This document shows, one piece after another, positions 32,203 to 41,700 of a DNA stretch of 64,000 bases. This stretch comes from Hydrogenophaga sp. (GTDB lineage Bacteria; Pseudomonadota; Gammaproteobacteria; Burkholderiales; Burkholderiaceae_C). Under the pieces are notes generated by a model that was not told the DNA's origin, searched no databases, and saw only the letters and a program-made list of their open reading frames with translations. The position numbers and the translations under genes are program-made. Each line of letters starts with the position of its first letter. Within the stretch, counting starts at the first letter, position 1. The stretch is taken from the NCBI RefSeq assembly GCF_018780385.1, contig NZ_JADMJO010000030.1:1-64000 (forward strand), written 5' to 3'.

Positions 32203-34656
32203 TCAAACACCGGGCAGCTGGAAGCAGAAAACGGCCCCACGCCCCACGGTGCCTTCACCGCTCACCCGGCCACCATGGCGTTCGATCACGCGGCGCACCG
32301 TGGCCAGCCCAACGCCCGAGCCTTCGAACTCGTGGTGGGCGTGCAGGCGCTTGAACGGCTCGAAGAGCTGGTCTGCATAGGCCATGTCGAAACCGGCGCC
32401 GTTGTCGCGCACACAAAACTCCATCGCCCCATGGGGCCGCTCGAGTTGCGTGAACAACACCATGGCATCGGGTGTCTGGCTGGTGTACTTCCAGGCGTTG
32501 CCCAGCAGGTTCTGCAGCACCACCCGCATGAGGCCCGGGTCGGCGATGACCTGCATGCCTTCGTCGATGCACCAGCGCACGCTGTGGCCAGGATCGGTGC
32601 TGGCCAGCTCCTTGGCAATCGAGTGGGCCATGCGCGTGAGGTCCACCCGTTCGCGGCGCAGCTCGGCGCTGCTGAGGTGCGCCAGGGTCAACAGATCGGA
32701 GATCAAACGGCCCATGCGCCGTGACGACGCACGAATGCGACCGACATAGTTCCTGCCGTCCTCGTTCAGCACCGGGCCGCACTCTTCTTCGAGCAGGCTG
32801 GCAAAACCGTCGATGCTGCGCAGGGGGGTGCGCAGGTCGTGCGAAACGCTGTAGGCAAAGGCCTCCAGTTCCCGGTTGAGCACGGACATCTCGCGCGTGC
32901 GCTCGGCCACGCGCAGCTCCAGCTCTTCGTTCAAGCGTTTGAGCGCTTCTTCGGCGTCGTGTACCTCGGTGATGTCCTGCACCGTGCCCACGCTGCGCAA
33001 GGGCAACTCCCCGTCGAACTCGGTGAAGCCCGAGACCCGCACGTGTTTGACGCGCCCGTCGGCCATGAGCAACCGGTGCACCAGGTCGTAGGGCTCTCGC
33101 CCGTCGAACGAGCGCTGGTAGGCCTCGGTCACCAGGGCGCGGTCGTCGGGGTGCACGCTGGTGATGAAAGTCTTGTAGGTGGGCGTCACGGAGGGTTCCA
33201 CCTCGAAGATGCGGAAGATTTCGTCGGTCCAGCTGAGTGCGTTGGTGGTCAGATCACGCTGCCAGCTGCCCACGCGGGCCAGGCGCTGCGCCTCCTTCAA
33301 CCGGGCTTCGCTGTCTTGCAAAGCAGTCTCGGTGCGCTTGCGCAGCGTGATGTCCTGCATGGTGAACTGCATGAGCGGACGCCCGTCCAGTTCGAACGCC
33401 ATCAGGTGGCCCTCGCCATCCCACTCGCTGCCATCGGGGCGCCGATGACGCCACTCGAAGACCACAGCGCCGCTGTCGCGAGCTTGCTTGAAATACGCAA
33501 CACCCTTCGCGGCCGAGGACCGTCCATCGGGTTGCACTCGGGACGAGAGGTCCAGCGGCGACTTGCTCAGCAGCGCTTCGCGCGTCGGATAGCCATAGAG
33601 CGCCAAGGCCGCCTCGTTGCAATCGACAAAGCGGTTGGTGAGGGAGTCCATCACCAGCATGCCCAGCGGAGAGCTCTCGAACTGCCGCAGCCGCAGCACC
33701 TCGCTGGCTTCGAGCGCCGACGCCTTGCGCCCCACACGCAACAGCAGCGCAATGATCAGCCCACCGCTCAACAGCAGCAGCACGATCAGCGCAGCGGTCA
33801 CCTTGCGGCTGCTTTGAAGGGCTGGTGCCAGGGGTTCCAGCACGGCTGCGTCGGCAATGCCGATGGCCACCACCAGACCGGAGGCGCGCAGGCGGTACCA
33901 GCCGTAGGTGCGGGAAATGCCGTCCAGCAAGCCACTGGCGTGAAAGCTGCCGCTGCGGGCGGTGCGATCGGTGAGAAAAGGCCGATCCGCCGGCACATTG
34001 GTGCCCATGGCTCCCTGGTGGTCGAGGGTGCGGGCGAGAAAAGCGCCGTCCGGCGTGATCAAGGACACCACATCCTGATCAGACAGCTGCAAGGCGCCCA
34101 ACCTGCGGGCGATGAAGTCGGTGGACACCACGAGTTGCACGGTGCCGTCGAACACGCCCCCCCGCATGATCGGGCGGTTGACCACAATGGCCCACCCCGA
34201 AGCAATGCGCGATTCAACCGGCCGGCTGATCAAGAGACGGTCTTCCTCGGCTGCGTCCCGCTGGGCCTGGAAATGCGCCCGGTCGCCGACGAAGGTGGCG
34301 AGCGGTCTGGCCAGGCTGTCGTACACCACATAACCCTCCGCGTTGGCCACCGAGATGTGGGTCACGAAGTCCGGGGGCAAGCCCTGCAACACGCCCAGCG
34401 CGAACTCGTTGAAACCCAGAGGGCCACGCAACCACTCGCGGCGCAGGTCGCGCAATTGCAGATCGAGCGTGGTGAACAGGCCACTGACCTGCCCGCCCAT
34501 GGCATCAGCCAGGTGCACGCTGCGCTTTTCGGCCTGCAGGAGCACCTGCTCGCGCAACAGAGCCTGTGAACGCTCCGACTGCCACCACAGAAATGCCGCG
34601 GCCAACACGGTGAGCAACGCCACCAGGGCGGGGACGAGACGGGCGCGTTTGCTCAC
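32203..34656 (-). CDS. Membrane sensor histidine kinase, Cache-PAS-PAS-HK
   Basis: 817 aa, GTG start at 34656. A membrane helix at 8-26, an extracytoplasmic dCache-like domain (about 35-280, VSTDFIARRLGALQLSDQDVV), a second helix at about 285-308, PAS domains at about 320-440 and 445-575, a coiled coil, HisKA with the phospho-histidine in AYSVSHDLRTPL (about 615), and HATPase with NLLGNAWKYTSQ, DNGAGFDMAY and GSGVGLATV (about 705-815). No receiver of its own, so it needs a separate response regulator; candidates are in the island downstream. It is divergent from the chemoreceptor gene. Confidence 0.9.
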   Translation of the reverse strand: MSKRARLVPALVALLTVLAAAFLWWQSERSQALLREQVLLQAEKRSVHLADAMGGQVSGLFTTLDLQLRDLRREWLRGPLGFNEFALGVLQGLPPDFVTHISVANAEGYVVYDSLARPLATFVGDRAHFQAQRDAAEEDRLLISRPVESRIASGWAIVVNRPIMRGGVFDGTVQLVVSTDFIARRLGALQLSDQDVVSLITPDGAFLARTLDHQGAMGTNVPADRPFLTDRTARSGSFHASGLLDGISRTYGWYRLRASGLVVAIGIADAAVLEPLAPALQSSRKVTAALIVLLLLSGGLIIALLLRVGRKASALEASEVLRLRQFESSPLGMLVMDSLTNRFVDCNEAALALYGYPTREALLSKSPLDLSSRVQPDGRSSAAKGVAYFKQARDSGAVVFEWRHRRPDGSEWDGEGHLMAFELDGRPLMQFTMQDITLRKRTETALQDSEARLKEAQRLARVGSWQRDLTTNALSWTDEIFRIFEVEPSVTPTYKTFITSVHPDDRALVTEAYQRSFDGREPYDLVHRLLMADGRVKHVRVSGFTEFDGELPLRSVGTVQDITEVHDAEEALKRLNEELELRVAERTREMSVLNRELEAFAYSVSHDLRTPLRSIDGFASLLEEECGPVLNEDGRNYVGRIRASSRRMGRLISDLLTLAHLSSAELRRERVDLTRMAHSIAKELASTDPGHSVRWCIDEGMQVIADPGLMRVVLQNLLGNAWKYTSQTPDAMVLFTQLERPHGAMEFCVRDNGAGFDMAYADQLFEPFKRLHAHHEFEGSGVGLATVRRVIERHGGRVSGEGTVGRGAVFCFQLPGV

Positions 34657-34892
34657 GGAGCAGCCCTGGGCGCTGCAGGGATCGACACGGCGCAGTGAAC
34701 TCCGAGCGGCATGGGTGGGGGGTCAGTGACGTCAGCGGGTGCCGATGTTTCAAAAATATACCCCGTGGGGCAGCGCCCCGCGCGGGGGGTCGGGTAAATG
34801 CGGGGTGAAAACCCGCCATTTCCAACTACAGCCTGGCTGCAGGGCGTCGATACAACCGGGACCTCCTCGGCATTCCTCGACTGGATATCCCC

Positions 34893-36449
34893 ATGTTCAA
34901 ACTGTCTTCACTCGGCGTCTCCAAGCGACTCGGCATCCTCGTGGCCAGCGCCGTGGCCGGCCTCGCCGTGCTGCTTGCCATCTTCCTCACCTCCGAGAAA
35001 GCGCTGATCCTCGAAGAGCGGCAGGCCGGCGTGCGGCAGACGGTGGAAACCGCGCACGGTCTGGCGGTGCACTTTCACGGGTTGGCCACACAGGGCAAGA
35101 TGACCGACGAGCAGGCCAGGGGCCTCGCGCTGGACGCCATCCGCTCGCTGCGCTACAGCGGCACCGAGTACTTCTGGATCAACGACATGCAGCCGGTGAT
35201 GGTGATGCACCCGATCAAGCCGGATCTCGAAGGCAAGGACCTGAAAGGCAACAAGGACCCGACCGGCAAACACCTGTTCGTCGAGTTCGTCAACACCGTC
35301 AAAAAATCGGGTGCAGGTTATGTGTCCTACATGTGGCCCAAGCCCGGCAGTGAAGCACCGGTGCAGAAGGTGTCCTATGTGAAGGGCTTTGCGCCCTGGG
35401 GCTGGGTGATCGGTTCGGGCGTTTATGTGGACAACGTGACCGCCACCATCTGGGATCGCACCCTGATGATGGGTCTGAGCTCGCTTGCACTGGCCGTGCT
35501 GCTGTTGGTGGCTGGTCTGGTGATCGCGCGCAGCATCCTCAGGCAGCTCGGTGGCGAACCGAGCCACGCCTCCGCCATCACCGACCGCATCGCACAGGGC
35601 GACCTGAGCGTGGCCATCGACCTGAAGCCGGGCGACACGCACAGCCTCCTGCACGGCCTGCGCGTGATGCGCGACAACATGGCCGGCATCGTCGGCCGCG
35701 TGCGGCAGGGCAGCGAGTCGGTGGCGCTGGCCAGCAACGAGATCGCACAGGGCAACCACGACCTGAGCGCACGCACCGAAAGCCAGGCCAGCGCGCTGGA
35801 GCAGACCGCCGCCAGCATGGAAGAGCTCGGCAGCACGGTGCGCCAGAACGCCGACAACGCGCGCCAGGCCAACGCACTGGCCCAAAGCGCCTCGTCGGTC
35901 GCGGTGCAGGGCGGCGAAGTGGTGGGCCAGATGGTCGACAAGATGCGCGCCATCAACGAATCCAGCAAGAAGATCGCCGACATCATTTCGGTGATCGACA
36001 GCATCGCGTTCCAGACCAACATCCTCGCGCTCAACGCCGCCGTGGAAGCGGCGCGCGCGGGCGAGCAGGGTCGCGGCTTTGCCGTGGTGGCGGGCGAAGT
36101 GCGCCTGCTGGCCGGGCGCAGCGCCGAAGCCGCCAAGGAAATCAAGGGCCTGATCTCCGACAGCGTGGACCGCGTCGATCAGGGCTCGGCCCTGGTGGAC
36201 CAGGCGCGCAACACCATGAACGAGGTGGTGCAGAGCATCCGCCGCGTCACCGACATCGTGGGCGAGATCAGCACGGCCAGCACCGAACAGAGCAGCGCGG
36301 TGGCTCAGGTCGGCGAGGCTGTCACCCAGATGGACCAGAGCACGCAGCAGAACGCCGCCATGGTCGAGCAGATCGCCTCGGCCGCCAGCGGCCTCAAGAG
36401 CCAGGCCAGCGAGCTGGTGCAGACGGTGTCGACCTTCAAGTTCGCCTGA
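34893..36449 (+). CDS. Methyl-accepting chemotaxis protein with single Cache domain
   Basis: 518 aa. A membrane helix at 13-33, a periplasmic sCache_2-type domain (about 35-185, with the [20 protein letters not shown] signature), a second helix (about 190-210), a HAMP domain, and a long methyl-accepting coiled coil whose hairpin tip is [14 protein letters not shown]. sCache_2 receptors often sense small carboxylates; the ligand is unknown. No CheR/CheB-tethering pentapeptide at the C-terminus (TVSTFKFA). No chemotaxis kinase genes are nearby. Divergent from the Cache sensor kinase with 236 bases between them. Confidence 0.93.
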   Translation: MFKLSSLGVSKRLGILVASAVAGLAVLLAIFLTSEKALILEERQAGVRQTVETAHGLAVHFHGLATQGKMTDEQARGLALDAIRSLRYSGTEYFWINDMQPVMVMHPIKPDLEGKDLKGNKDPTGKHLFVEFVNTVKKSGAGYVSYMWPKPGSEAPVQKVSYVKGFAPWGWVIGSGVYVDNVTATIWDRTLMMGLSSLALAVLLLVAGLVIARSILRQLGGEPSHASAITDRIAQGDLSVAIDLKPGDTHSLLHGLRVMRDNMAGIVGRVRQGSESVALASNEIAQGNHDLSARTESQASALEQTAASMEELGSTVRQNADNARQANALAQSASSVAVQGGEVVGQMVDKMRAINESSKKIADIISVIDSIAFQTNILALNAAVEAARAGEQGRGFAVVAGEVRLLAGRSAEAAKEIKGLISDSVDRVDQGSALVDQARNTMNEVVQSIRRVTDIVGEISTASTEQSSAVAQVGEAVTQMDQSTQQNAAMVEQIASAASGLKSQASELVQTVSTFKFA

Positions 36450-36517
36450 CCGGTCTCTGCCGCATTCGCCGCCGTCCTGGGACGCGCGCTGATCCGGCTC
36501 GCAAGTAGGATCGGCGC

Positions 36518-38179
36518 ATGTCCCGTTTGAAACGTCTGCTGCCTTTCCTGAACTGGCCACGACCCGACGCCGCCTTGTTGCGCGGCGAAGCCATGGCCGG
36601 CCTCACCGTGGGCCTGATGGTGGTGCCGCAAGGCGTCGCCTACGCCGCGCTGGCCGGCATGCCGCTGATCACCGGCATCTACGCCTCGTTGCTGCCCGCA
36701 CTGATCGCTGTGCTGTTCAGTGCTTCGGTGCGCCTGTCGGTCGGACCCACCGCGCTCACCTGCCTGCTCATCAGCGCCTCGCTCAGCGGCCTTGCCGAGC
36801 CGGGCAGCGCGCAGTGGATCGCGCTGGCCGTGTGGCTGGCGCTGCTCAGCGGCCTGCTGCAGATCGTGCTGGGTTTCGCGCGCTTCGGCTGGCTGCTCAA
36901 CCTGGTGAACTCACCCGTTCTGATGGCGTTCACCCAGGGCGCGGCGGTGCTCATCATGGCCTCGCAGTTGCCGGCCCTGCTTGGGCTGGGCAGCTGGGAC
37001 AGCCTGTCATGGCCTGTGCAGGTTCATTTGCCGTCGCTCGGCTTCGGTCTGGGCAGTCTCGCCGCACTCGTGCTGGCGCGCCGCTGGCGCCCGGGCTTTC
37101 CCACCGTGCTGGCGGTGGTGGGGGCCAGCGCCGGCATCAGCTACGCGCTGGGCTTCGAGGCCGCGGGTGGCACGGTGATCGGCTCGCTGCCGCAGGGCCT
37201 GCCCATGCCCTATGTGCCCACCTGGCCAGGCTGGAGCGTGCTCGGCCAGCTGGTGCTGCCCACGCTGGTGATCACGCTGGTGAGTTTTCTGGAGACGGCG
37301 TCCAGCGCCAAGGTCGACAGCGGGCAGCGCGGCCAGCGCTGGGACCAGGACCAGGACCTGATTGGCCAGGGGCTGGCCAAGCTGGCCTCGGGGTTCTGCG
37401 GCGCGTTCCCCACCAGTTCGTCGTTCTCGCGCTCCGCGCTCAACCTGTACGCGGGGGCCAGGACCGGCTGGGCCACCGTGTTCGCGGTGGTTGTCGTGGT
37501 GGTGGCGCTGCTCGTGCTCACCCCGCTGCTGCACCACGTGCCGATGGCGGTGCTGGCGGCCATCGTGCTGGTGGCCATCCTGGGCCTCATCAAGCCGCGC
37601 GCCTTCGTGCAACTGTGGACGGTTTCGCGGGTGGAGGCCGGCATCGCCGGCGTCACCTTCGCCGTGACCTTGCTGGCCGCGCCGCGCCTGTACTGGGGTG
37701 TGCTCGCGGGCGTGCTGATGGCACTCACCCACTTCCTCTACCTGCGGCTACACCCGCGCATCATCGAGGTCGGCCTGCACCCGGACGGCAGCCTGCGCGA
37801 CCGCCACCTGTGGCTGCTGCCACCGTTGGCGCCCGACCTCTACGCGCTGCGCATGGACGCCGCACTCGATTTCGCCACCGCCAATGGTTTCGAGCGTGCG
37901 GTGGCTGAGCACATCGCGACCCATCCCGGCACCCGCCACGTGATGTGGATCGCGCACCCGATCAACTGGATCGACGCCACCGGTGCCGAGGCCTTCGGCC
38001 GTTTGCGCGAGCACCTGGACGACCTGCACATCGAGCTGCATCTGGTGGGTATCAAACTGCCGGTGGAAGAGGTGCTCAAGCGGGCCGGCTACCTGGACGC
38101 AGGCCCGCGGCTGCACCTCTACCGCACCGAAGCCGAGGCGCTGCGCGCCACGCAGGTGTTGTTCAGCGCAGTGAACTGA
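36518..38179 (+). CDS. SulP-family anion transporter with STAS domain
   Basis: 553 aa. An N-terminal Slc26/SulP transport domain of 10 or more helices (MVVPQGVAYAALAGMPLITG, SVGPTALTCLLISA, ETASSAKVDSGQRG) and a C-terminal STAS domain (about 430-545; IAHPINWIDATGAEAF). These carriers import sulfate, bicarbonate or dicarboxylates. AGGAT precedes the ATG. It stands alone between the chemoreceptor and the response-regulator operon. Ligand not predictable. Confidence 0.9.
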   Translation: MSRLKRLLPFLNWPRPDAALLRGEAMAGLTVGLMVVPQGVAYAALAGMPLITGIYASLLPALIAVLFSASVRLSVGPTALTCLLISASLSGLAEPGSAQWIALAVWLALLSGLLQIVLGFARFGWLLNLVNSPVLMAFTQGAAVLIMASQLPALLGLGSWDSLSWPVQVHLPSLGFGLGSLAALVLARRWRPGFPTVLAVVGASAGISYALGFEAAGGTVIGSLPQGLPMPYVPTWPGWSVLGQLVLPTLVITLVSFLETASSAKVDSGQRGQRWDQDQDLIGQGLAKLASGFCGAFPTSSSFSRSALNLYAGARTGWATVFAVVVVVVALLVLTPLLHHVPMAVLAAIVLVAILGLIKPRAFVQLWTVSRVEAGIAGVTFAVTLLAAPRLYWGVLAGVLMALTHFLYLRLHPRIIEVGLHPDGSLRDRHLWLLPPLAPDLYALRMDAALDFATANGFERAVAEHIATHPGTRHVMWIAHPINWIDATGAEAFGRLREHLDDLHIELHLVGIKLPVEEVLKRAGYLDAGPRLHLYRTEAEALRATQVLFSAVN

Positions 38180-38282
38180 GCGTCCTGCCCGGCCAACGGG
38201 GTCAAGAAACGCACGGTTCCCGCCGATATCTCAGTAGACCCCCGTTGTTGCCCTGCACGTTGGGGTCCAATATGAACTGTTG

Positions 38283-38300
38283 CCGTGAGCATGCTCACGG
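38283..38300. promoter_or_regulatory. Perfect 18-bp palindrome upstream of the two-component operon
   Basis: CCGTGAGCATGCTCACGG is a perfect 18-bp palindrome with no loop, 100 bases before the receiver gene. No T tract follows, so it is not a simple terminator. The strict symmetry fits a binding site for a dimeric regulator. Confidence 0.5.
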
Positions 38301-38399
38301 TGGTGTCAGCCGGGATCAAGTCCCCGCGGCGAACATGGCGCGGCGTGCCCCGCGCACAGCAATATCAGGGTTGAAAAAAGTGTGCTTTCTGGAGCCCTG

Positions 38400-38792
38400 A
38401 TGAGCTGCCGCGTGTTGATGGTTGACGACAACGAGAACGACCTGCTGTTCACCCGCATCGCCTTGCAGCGCTGCGGAGTCGACTACGAGGTTCGCACGTT
38501 CGAGCGGGCGCAAGAGGCGCTCAGCCTGCTGGCCACCGATCCCGCGCACGGCATCGACCTCATCCTGCTGGACATCAACATGCCCGTCATGAACGGTTTC
38601 GGCTTCCTGCGGGCCTTTGAAGCCTTGCCAGCCAGGCAGCGGGGTCACGCCGTGGTGGTGATGCTCTCGTCGTCGTCCGACCCGGCGGACCGCGCTCGCG
38701 CCGCGGGCCATGCCTGCGTCCGGGGATTCATGAATAAACCGTTGGACAAGGCGGCAGCCGCCCAACTGATCCATCTGGTCCGCGCACCATGA
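38400..38792 (+). CDS. Single-domain response regulator (REC)
   Basis: 130 aa, a single receiver domain: LMVDDNENDL acidic pocket, phospho-acceptor Asp58 in LILLDINMPVMNGFG, and conserved lysine in GFMNKPLDKA. There is no output domain, so it acts by protein contact or as a phosphorelay intermediate. The start is the ATG following a GGAG site (GTG at 38382 would add six residues). Its stop overlaps the start of the giant hybrid kinase by four bases (ATGA), so the two are cotranslated. Confidence 0.88.
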   Translation: MSCRVLMVDDNENDLLFTRIALQRCGVDYEVRTFERAQEALSLLATDPAHGIDLILLDINMPVMNGFGFLRAFEALPARQRGHAVVVMLSSSSDPADRARAAGHACVRGFMNKPLDKAAAAQLIHLVRAP

Positions 38793-41700
38793 CACCCGGC
38801 CAGACCAGCCGCCGATGGGCGCTGGCACTGTGGTGCGCCGGTGTGCTGCTCAGCGCCCTGCTCGCCGCACAGGTGCAGCGCGACAACCACCGGCTGTTGA
38901 CGGAACACACCAGCGCCGCCGCCGATGCGTTGAGCGCGGCGATCCAGGAGCGCTTCAAGCTTTACGAGTACGGCTTGCGAGGTGCTCGCGGAGCGGTGGC
39001 CGCCAGCGGCGGAGACAGCGTCACGCGCGACCAGTTCAAGGCCTATGTGAACAGCCGTGAAACCCGGGAGTTTCCCGGCGCACGCGGCTTCGGCTTCATC
39101 CGGTGGGTACCGCGGGCCAACGAGGCCGCGTTCGTGGCCCGCGCACGCAGCGAGGGCGCTGCCGACTTCAGCATTCGCGAGCTGGCACCGCACGCGCACG
39201 ACCGCTTCGTCATCCAGTACATCTATCCCGAGGACACCAACCAGGGCGCCACCGGTCTGGACATCGCCTCGGAGCCTAACCGCCACGCGGCCGCTCTGGC
39301 CGCCGCGCGTGAGGCTCAGGCCAGGCTCACCGCGCCGACCACCCTGGTGCAGGCCAGCGGGCAGGCGCGCCGTGGATTCCTGTTGCTGCTGCCGGTGTAC
39401 CGCGACCTCCAGCCCAACCCGGCGCCGGCGGCCCGGGAGGCGGCCACGCTGGGCTGGACCTACGCGCCACTGCTGGTGGACGAGGTGCTGGCCGACGTGG
39501 CGCCCCAGCTGCGCACGGTGGCGATCTCTCTGACCGACGGTGCCGAGCAGGTGCCCTTTTTCGAATCACAAGATGCGTTCCGCTCGGACGTGGAGGTCGT
39601 TCGCCCGCTGGACGTGCAGGGCCGCCAGTGGGTGATGCGCGTTATCCCGCTGCCCGCTCTGATCGCTTCGGCCCGGACAGGCTCACCTGTCTCGACCCTG
39701 CTGGCGGGCGTGGCCCTGAGCAGCTTGCTGGCCGTGGTTCTGGCCTTGCTGCTGGAGCACCGCTGGCTCGCGCGCGAGCACACACCCCCGGCGGTGATGG
39801 GGCACTCTCGCGGCCAGCCCGTGCATCTGGCAGCGTTCCTGCGCAGCCGACTCGCCCTGCGCGCCGGCCTGGGTTTTGCCGTGGTGCTCGCGCTGCTGGT
39901 CACCAACGAGTACTTCCATCAGCTCAAGGCACAGCGCCAGCAAGCCGAACTGTCGCTGCAGGGCGCCGTGGACTCGGTGGCCCGCACCGCCGAAAGCAAG
40001 TACGCCGAGCGGCGGCGCAGCGTGCTGTTTCTGGCCAACACGCCACCGGTCAAGGGCCTGGTTCGGGCCCTGCAGCAAGGTGGTGTGGATGCGCAGGAGG
40101 TGTCCACCGCGGCGCTGTGGCAGCGTCGCATGGAGCAGATCTTCACCGCCTACCTGGCCGCCACGCCCGAGGTGTTCATGGTGCGCTTCGTTGGCGCCAC
40201 CCATGAAGGTCAGGAAATCGTGCGGGTGGCTCGCCAAGACGGCCACATCGTCGTGGCACCGCCCGGGCACCTGCAACGCAAGGGCGACACGCCATACATG
40301 CGAGAGGCGCTGCGCCTGGGTGATGGCAATGTCTTCGTGTCGGAGGTGAACCTCAAACGGGAATACGGCCCGGTGGATCTGCCGCACCAACCCACCATCC
40401 GTTACGCCACGCCGGTGTATGACCCTCAGGGTCGGGTGTTTGGCGCGATCGTGATCAACGTGGATCTGACCGGGCGACTGGGTGTGCTGCCGGCCGGGGC
40501 GGGCCCCAGGCCAGAGATCTACGTGACCAATGCACAAGGGGATTTTGTGGCTCACCCCGATCCAGCGATGACCTTTGGCTTCAATCTGGGCCAGCGCCAC
40601 CTGTGGACCGACAGTTTCAAGCCAGCCACGGCGCCTGATGCCCACAGCGGGGATCGTGTCACCTGGTGGACCGGCCCGGAAGGGCTGGTGATGGCCGCGC
40701 AAGCCAGCGTGATCGGAAACCCCGATTCATCCATCGGCATCCTGCACTACAGGGCCACCCGCCTGGAGAGCGATCTGAAAGCGGCGGCACGGGTCAGCGC
40801 GCGTGGGGGCGTGCTGCCCATGCTGGCCGCGGGCCTCGTGGGGGCATTCATGCTCTACCTGTACTGGGTGGGCGTGCAGCGCCGGTTTCAGGCGCGCGAG
40901 GATCGCCTGCAGCTCGCCGCCATCGTCGACCAGTCCCCCGATGCCATCGTGGGACTGGACACCGAGGGCCGTGTGACATCGTGGAACCGCGGCGCGCAGC
41001 GGCTCTTTGGCTACACCGCGAAGGAAGCCATCGGGCAGGGGCTGGACGCGCTCACCATGCCGCCGGGTCAACCGAGCGACGAGGTGCGGGCGATCGGTAC
41101 CATGCCCAACCCGGGCGATGCGCCCCCGATGGAACTGTGGCGCCACACCAGCACCGGCCAGGCCGTGCTGGTGGCCATGACCCTCTTCCGACTGGAGGAC
41201 GATGCAGGCGCGCCGATGGGCGCGTCGGTCATCGTGCGCGACATCACCTCAGAGCGCGCGGCGCAGCGCAAGGTGGTGGAGCTCAAGGAGGGTCTGGAGA
41301 GGCAAGTGATGGACCGCACCGCCGCCCTGGTCGAGGAGCACGAGCGGCTGGACAACATCCTGCGCGGCACCGACGCCGGCACCTGGGAATGGAACGTGCA
41401 GACCGGGGAGCTGCGCGTCAACGAGCGCTGGGCCAGCATCATCGGCTACCGCATCAACGAGCTTGAGCCGCTGTCCGTGGACCGGTGGTTTGAGCGACTT
41501 CACCCCGGCGATACAACGCTCACCCAAGGGATGCTGCAGGGACACTTCAGCGGCGCCTTCGACATGTACGAATGTGAGGTGCGCGCGCGCCACCGGGACG
41601 GTCACTGGGTCTGGGTGCTCGATCGTGGCCAGGTGCGCAGCTGGACCGCCGATGGACAGCCCGAGTGGATGTACGGCACACACCAGGACATCACCGCGAA

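Noticed and set aside
32058..32258. Small open frame of 66 codons on the minus strand upstream of rnk.
   Set aside because: No ribosome-binding site, composition unlike neighbours, no recognised protein; treated as a non-coding gap.
34795..34815. TAAA followed after 15-16 bases by a GCC-rich octet before the chemoreceptor, possibly a flagellar sigma-28 promoter.
   Set aside because: The downstream half matches only about half of the GCCGATAA consensus and the pattern is expected by chance in this length.
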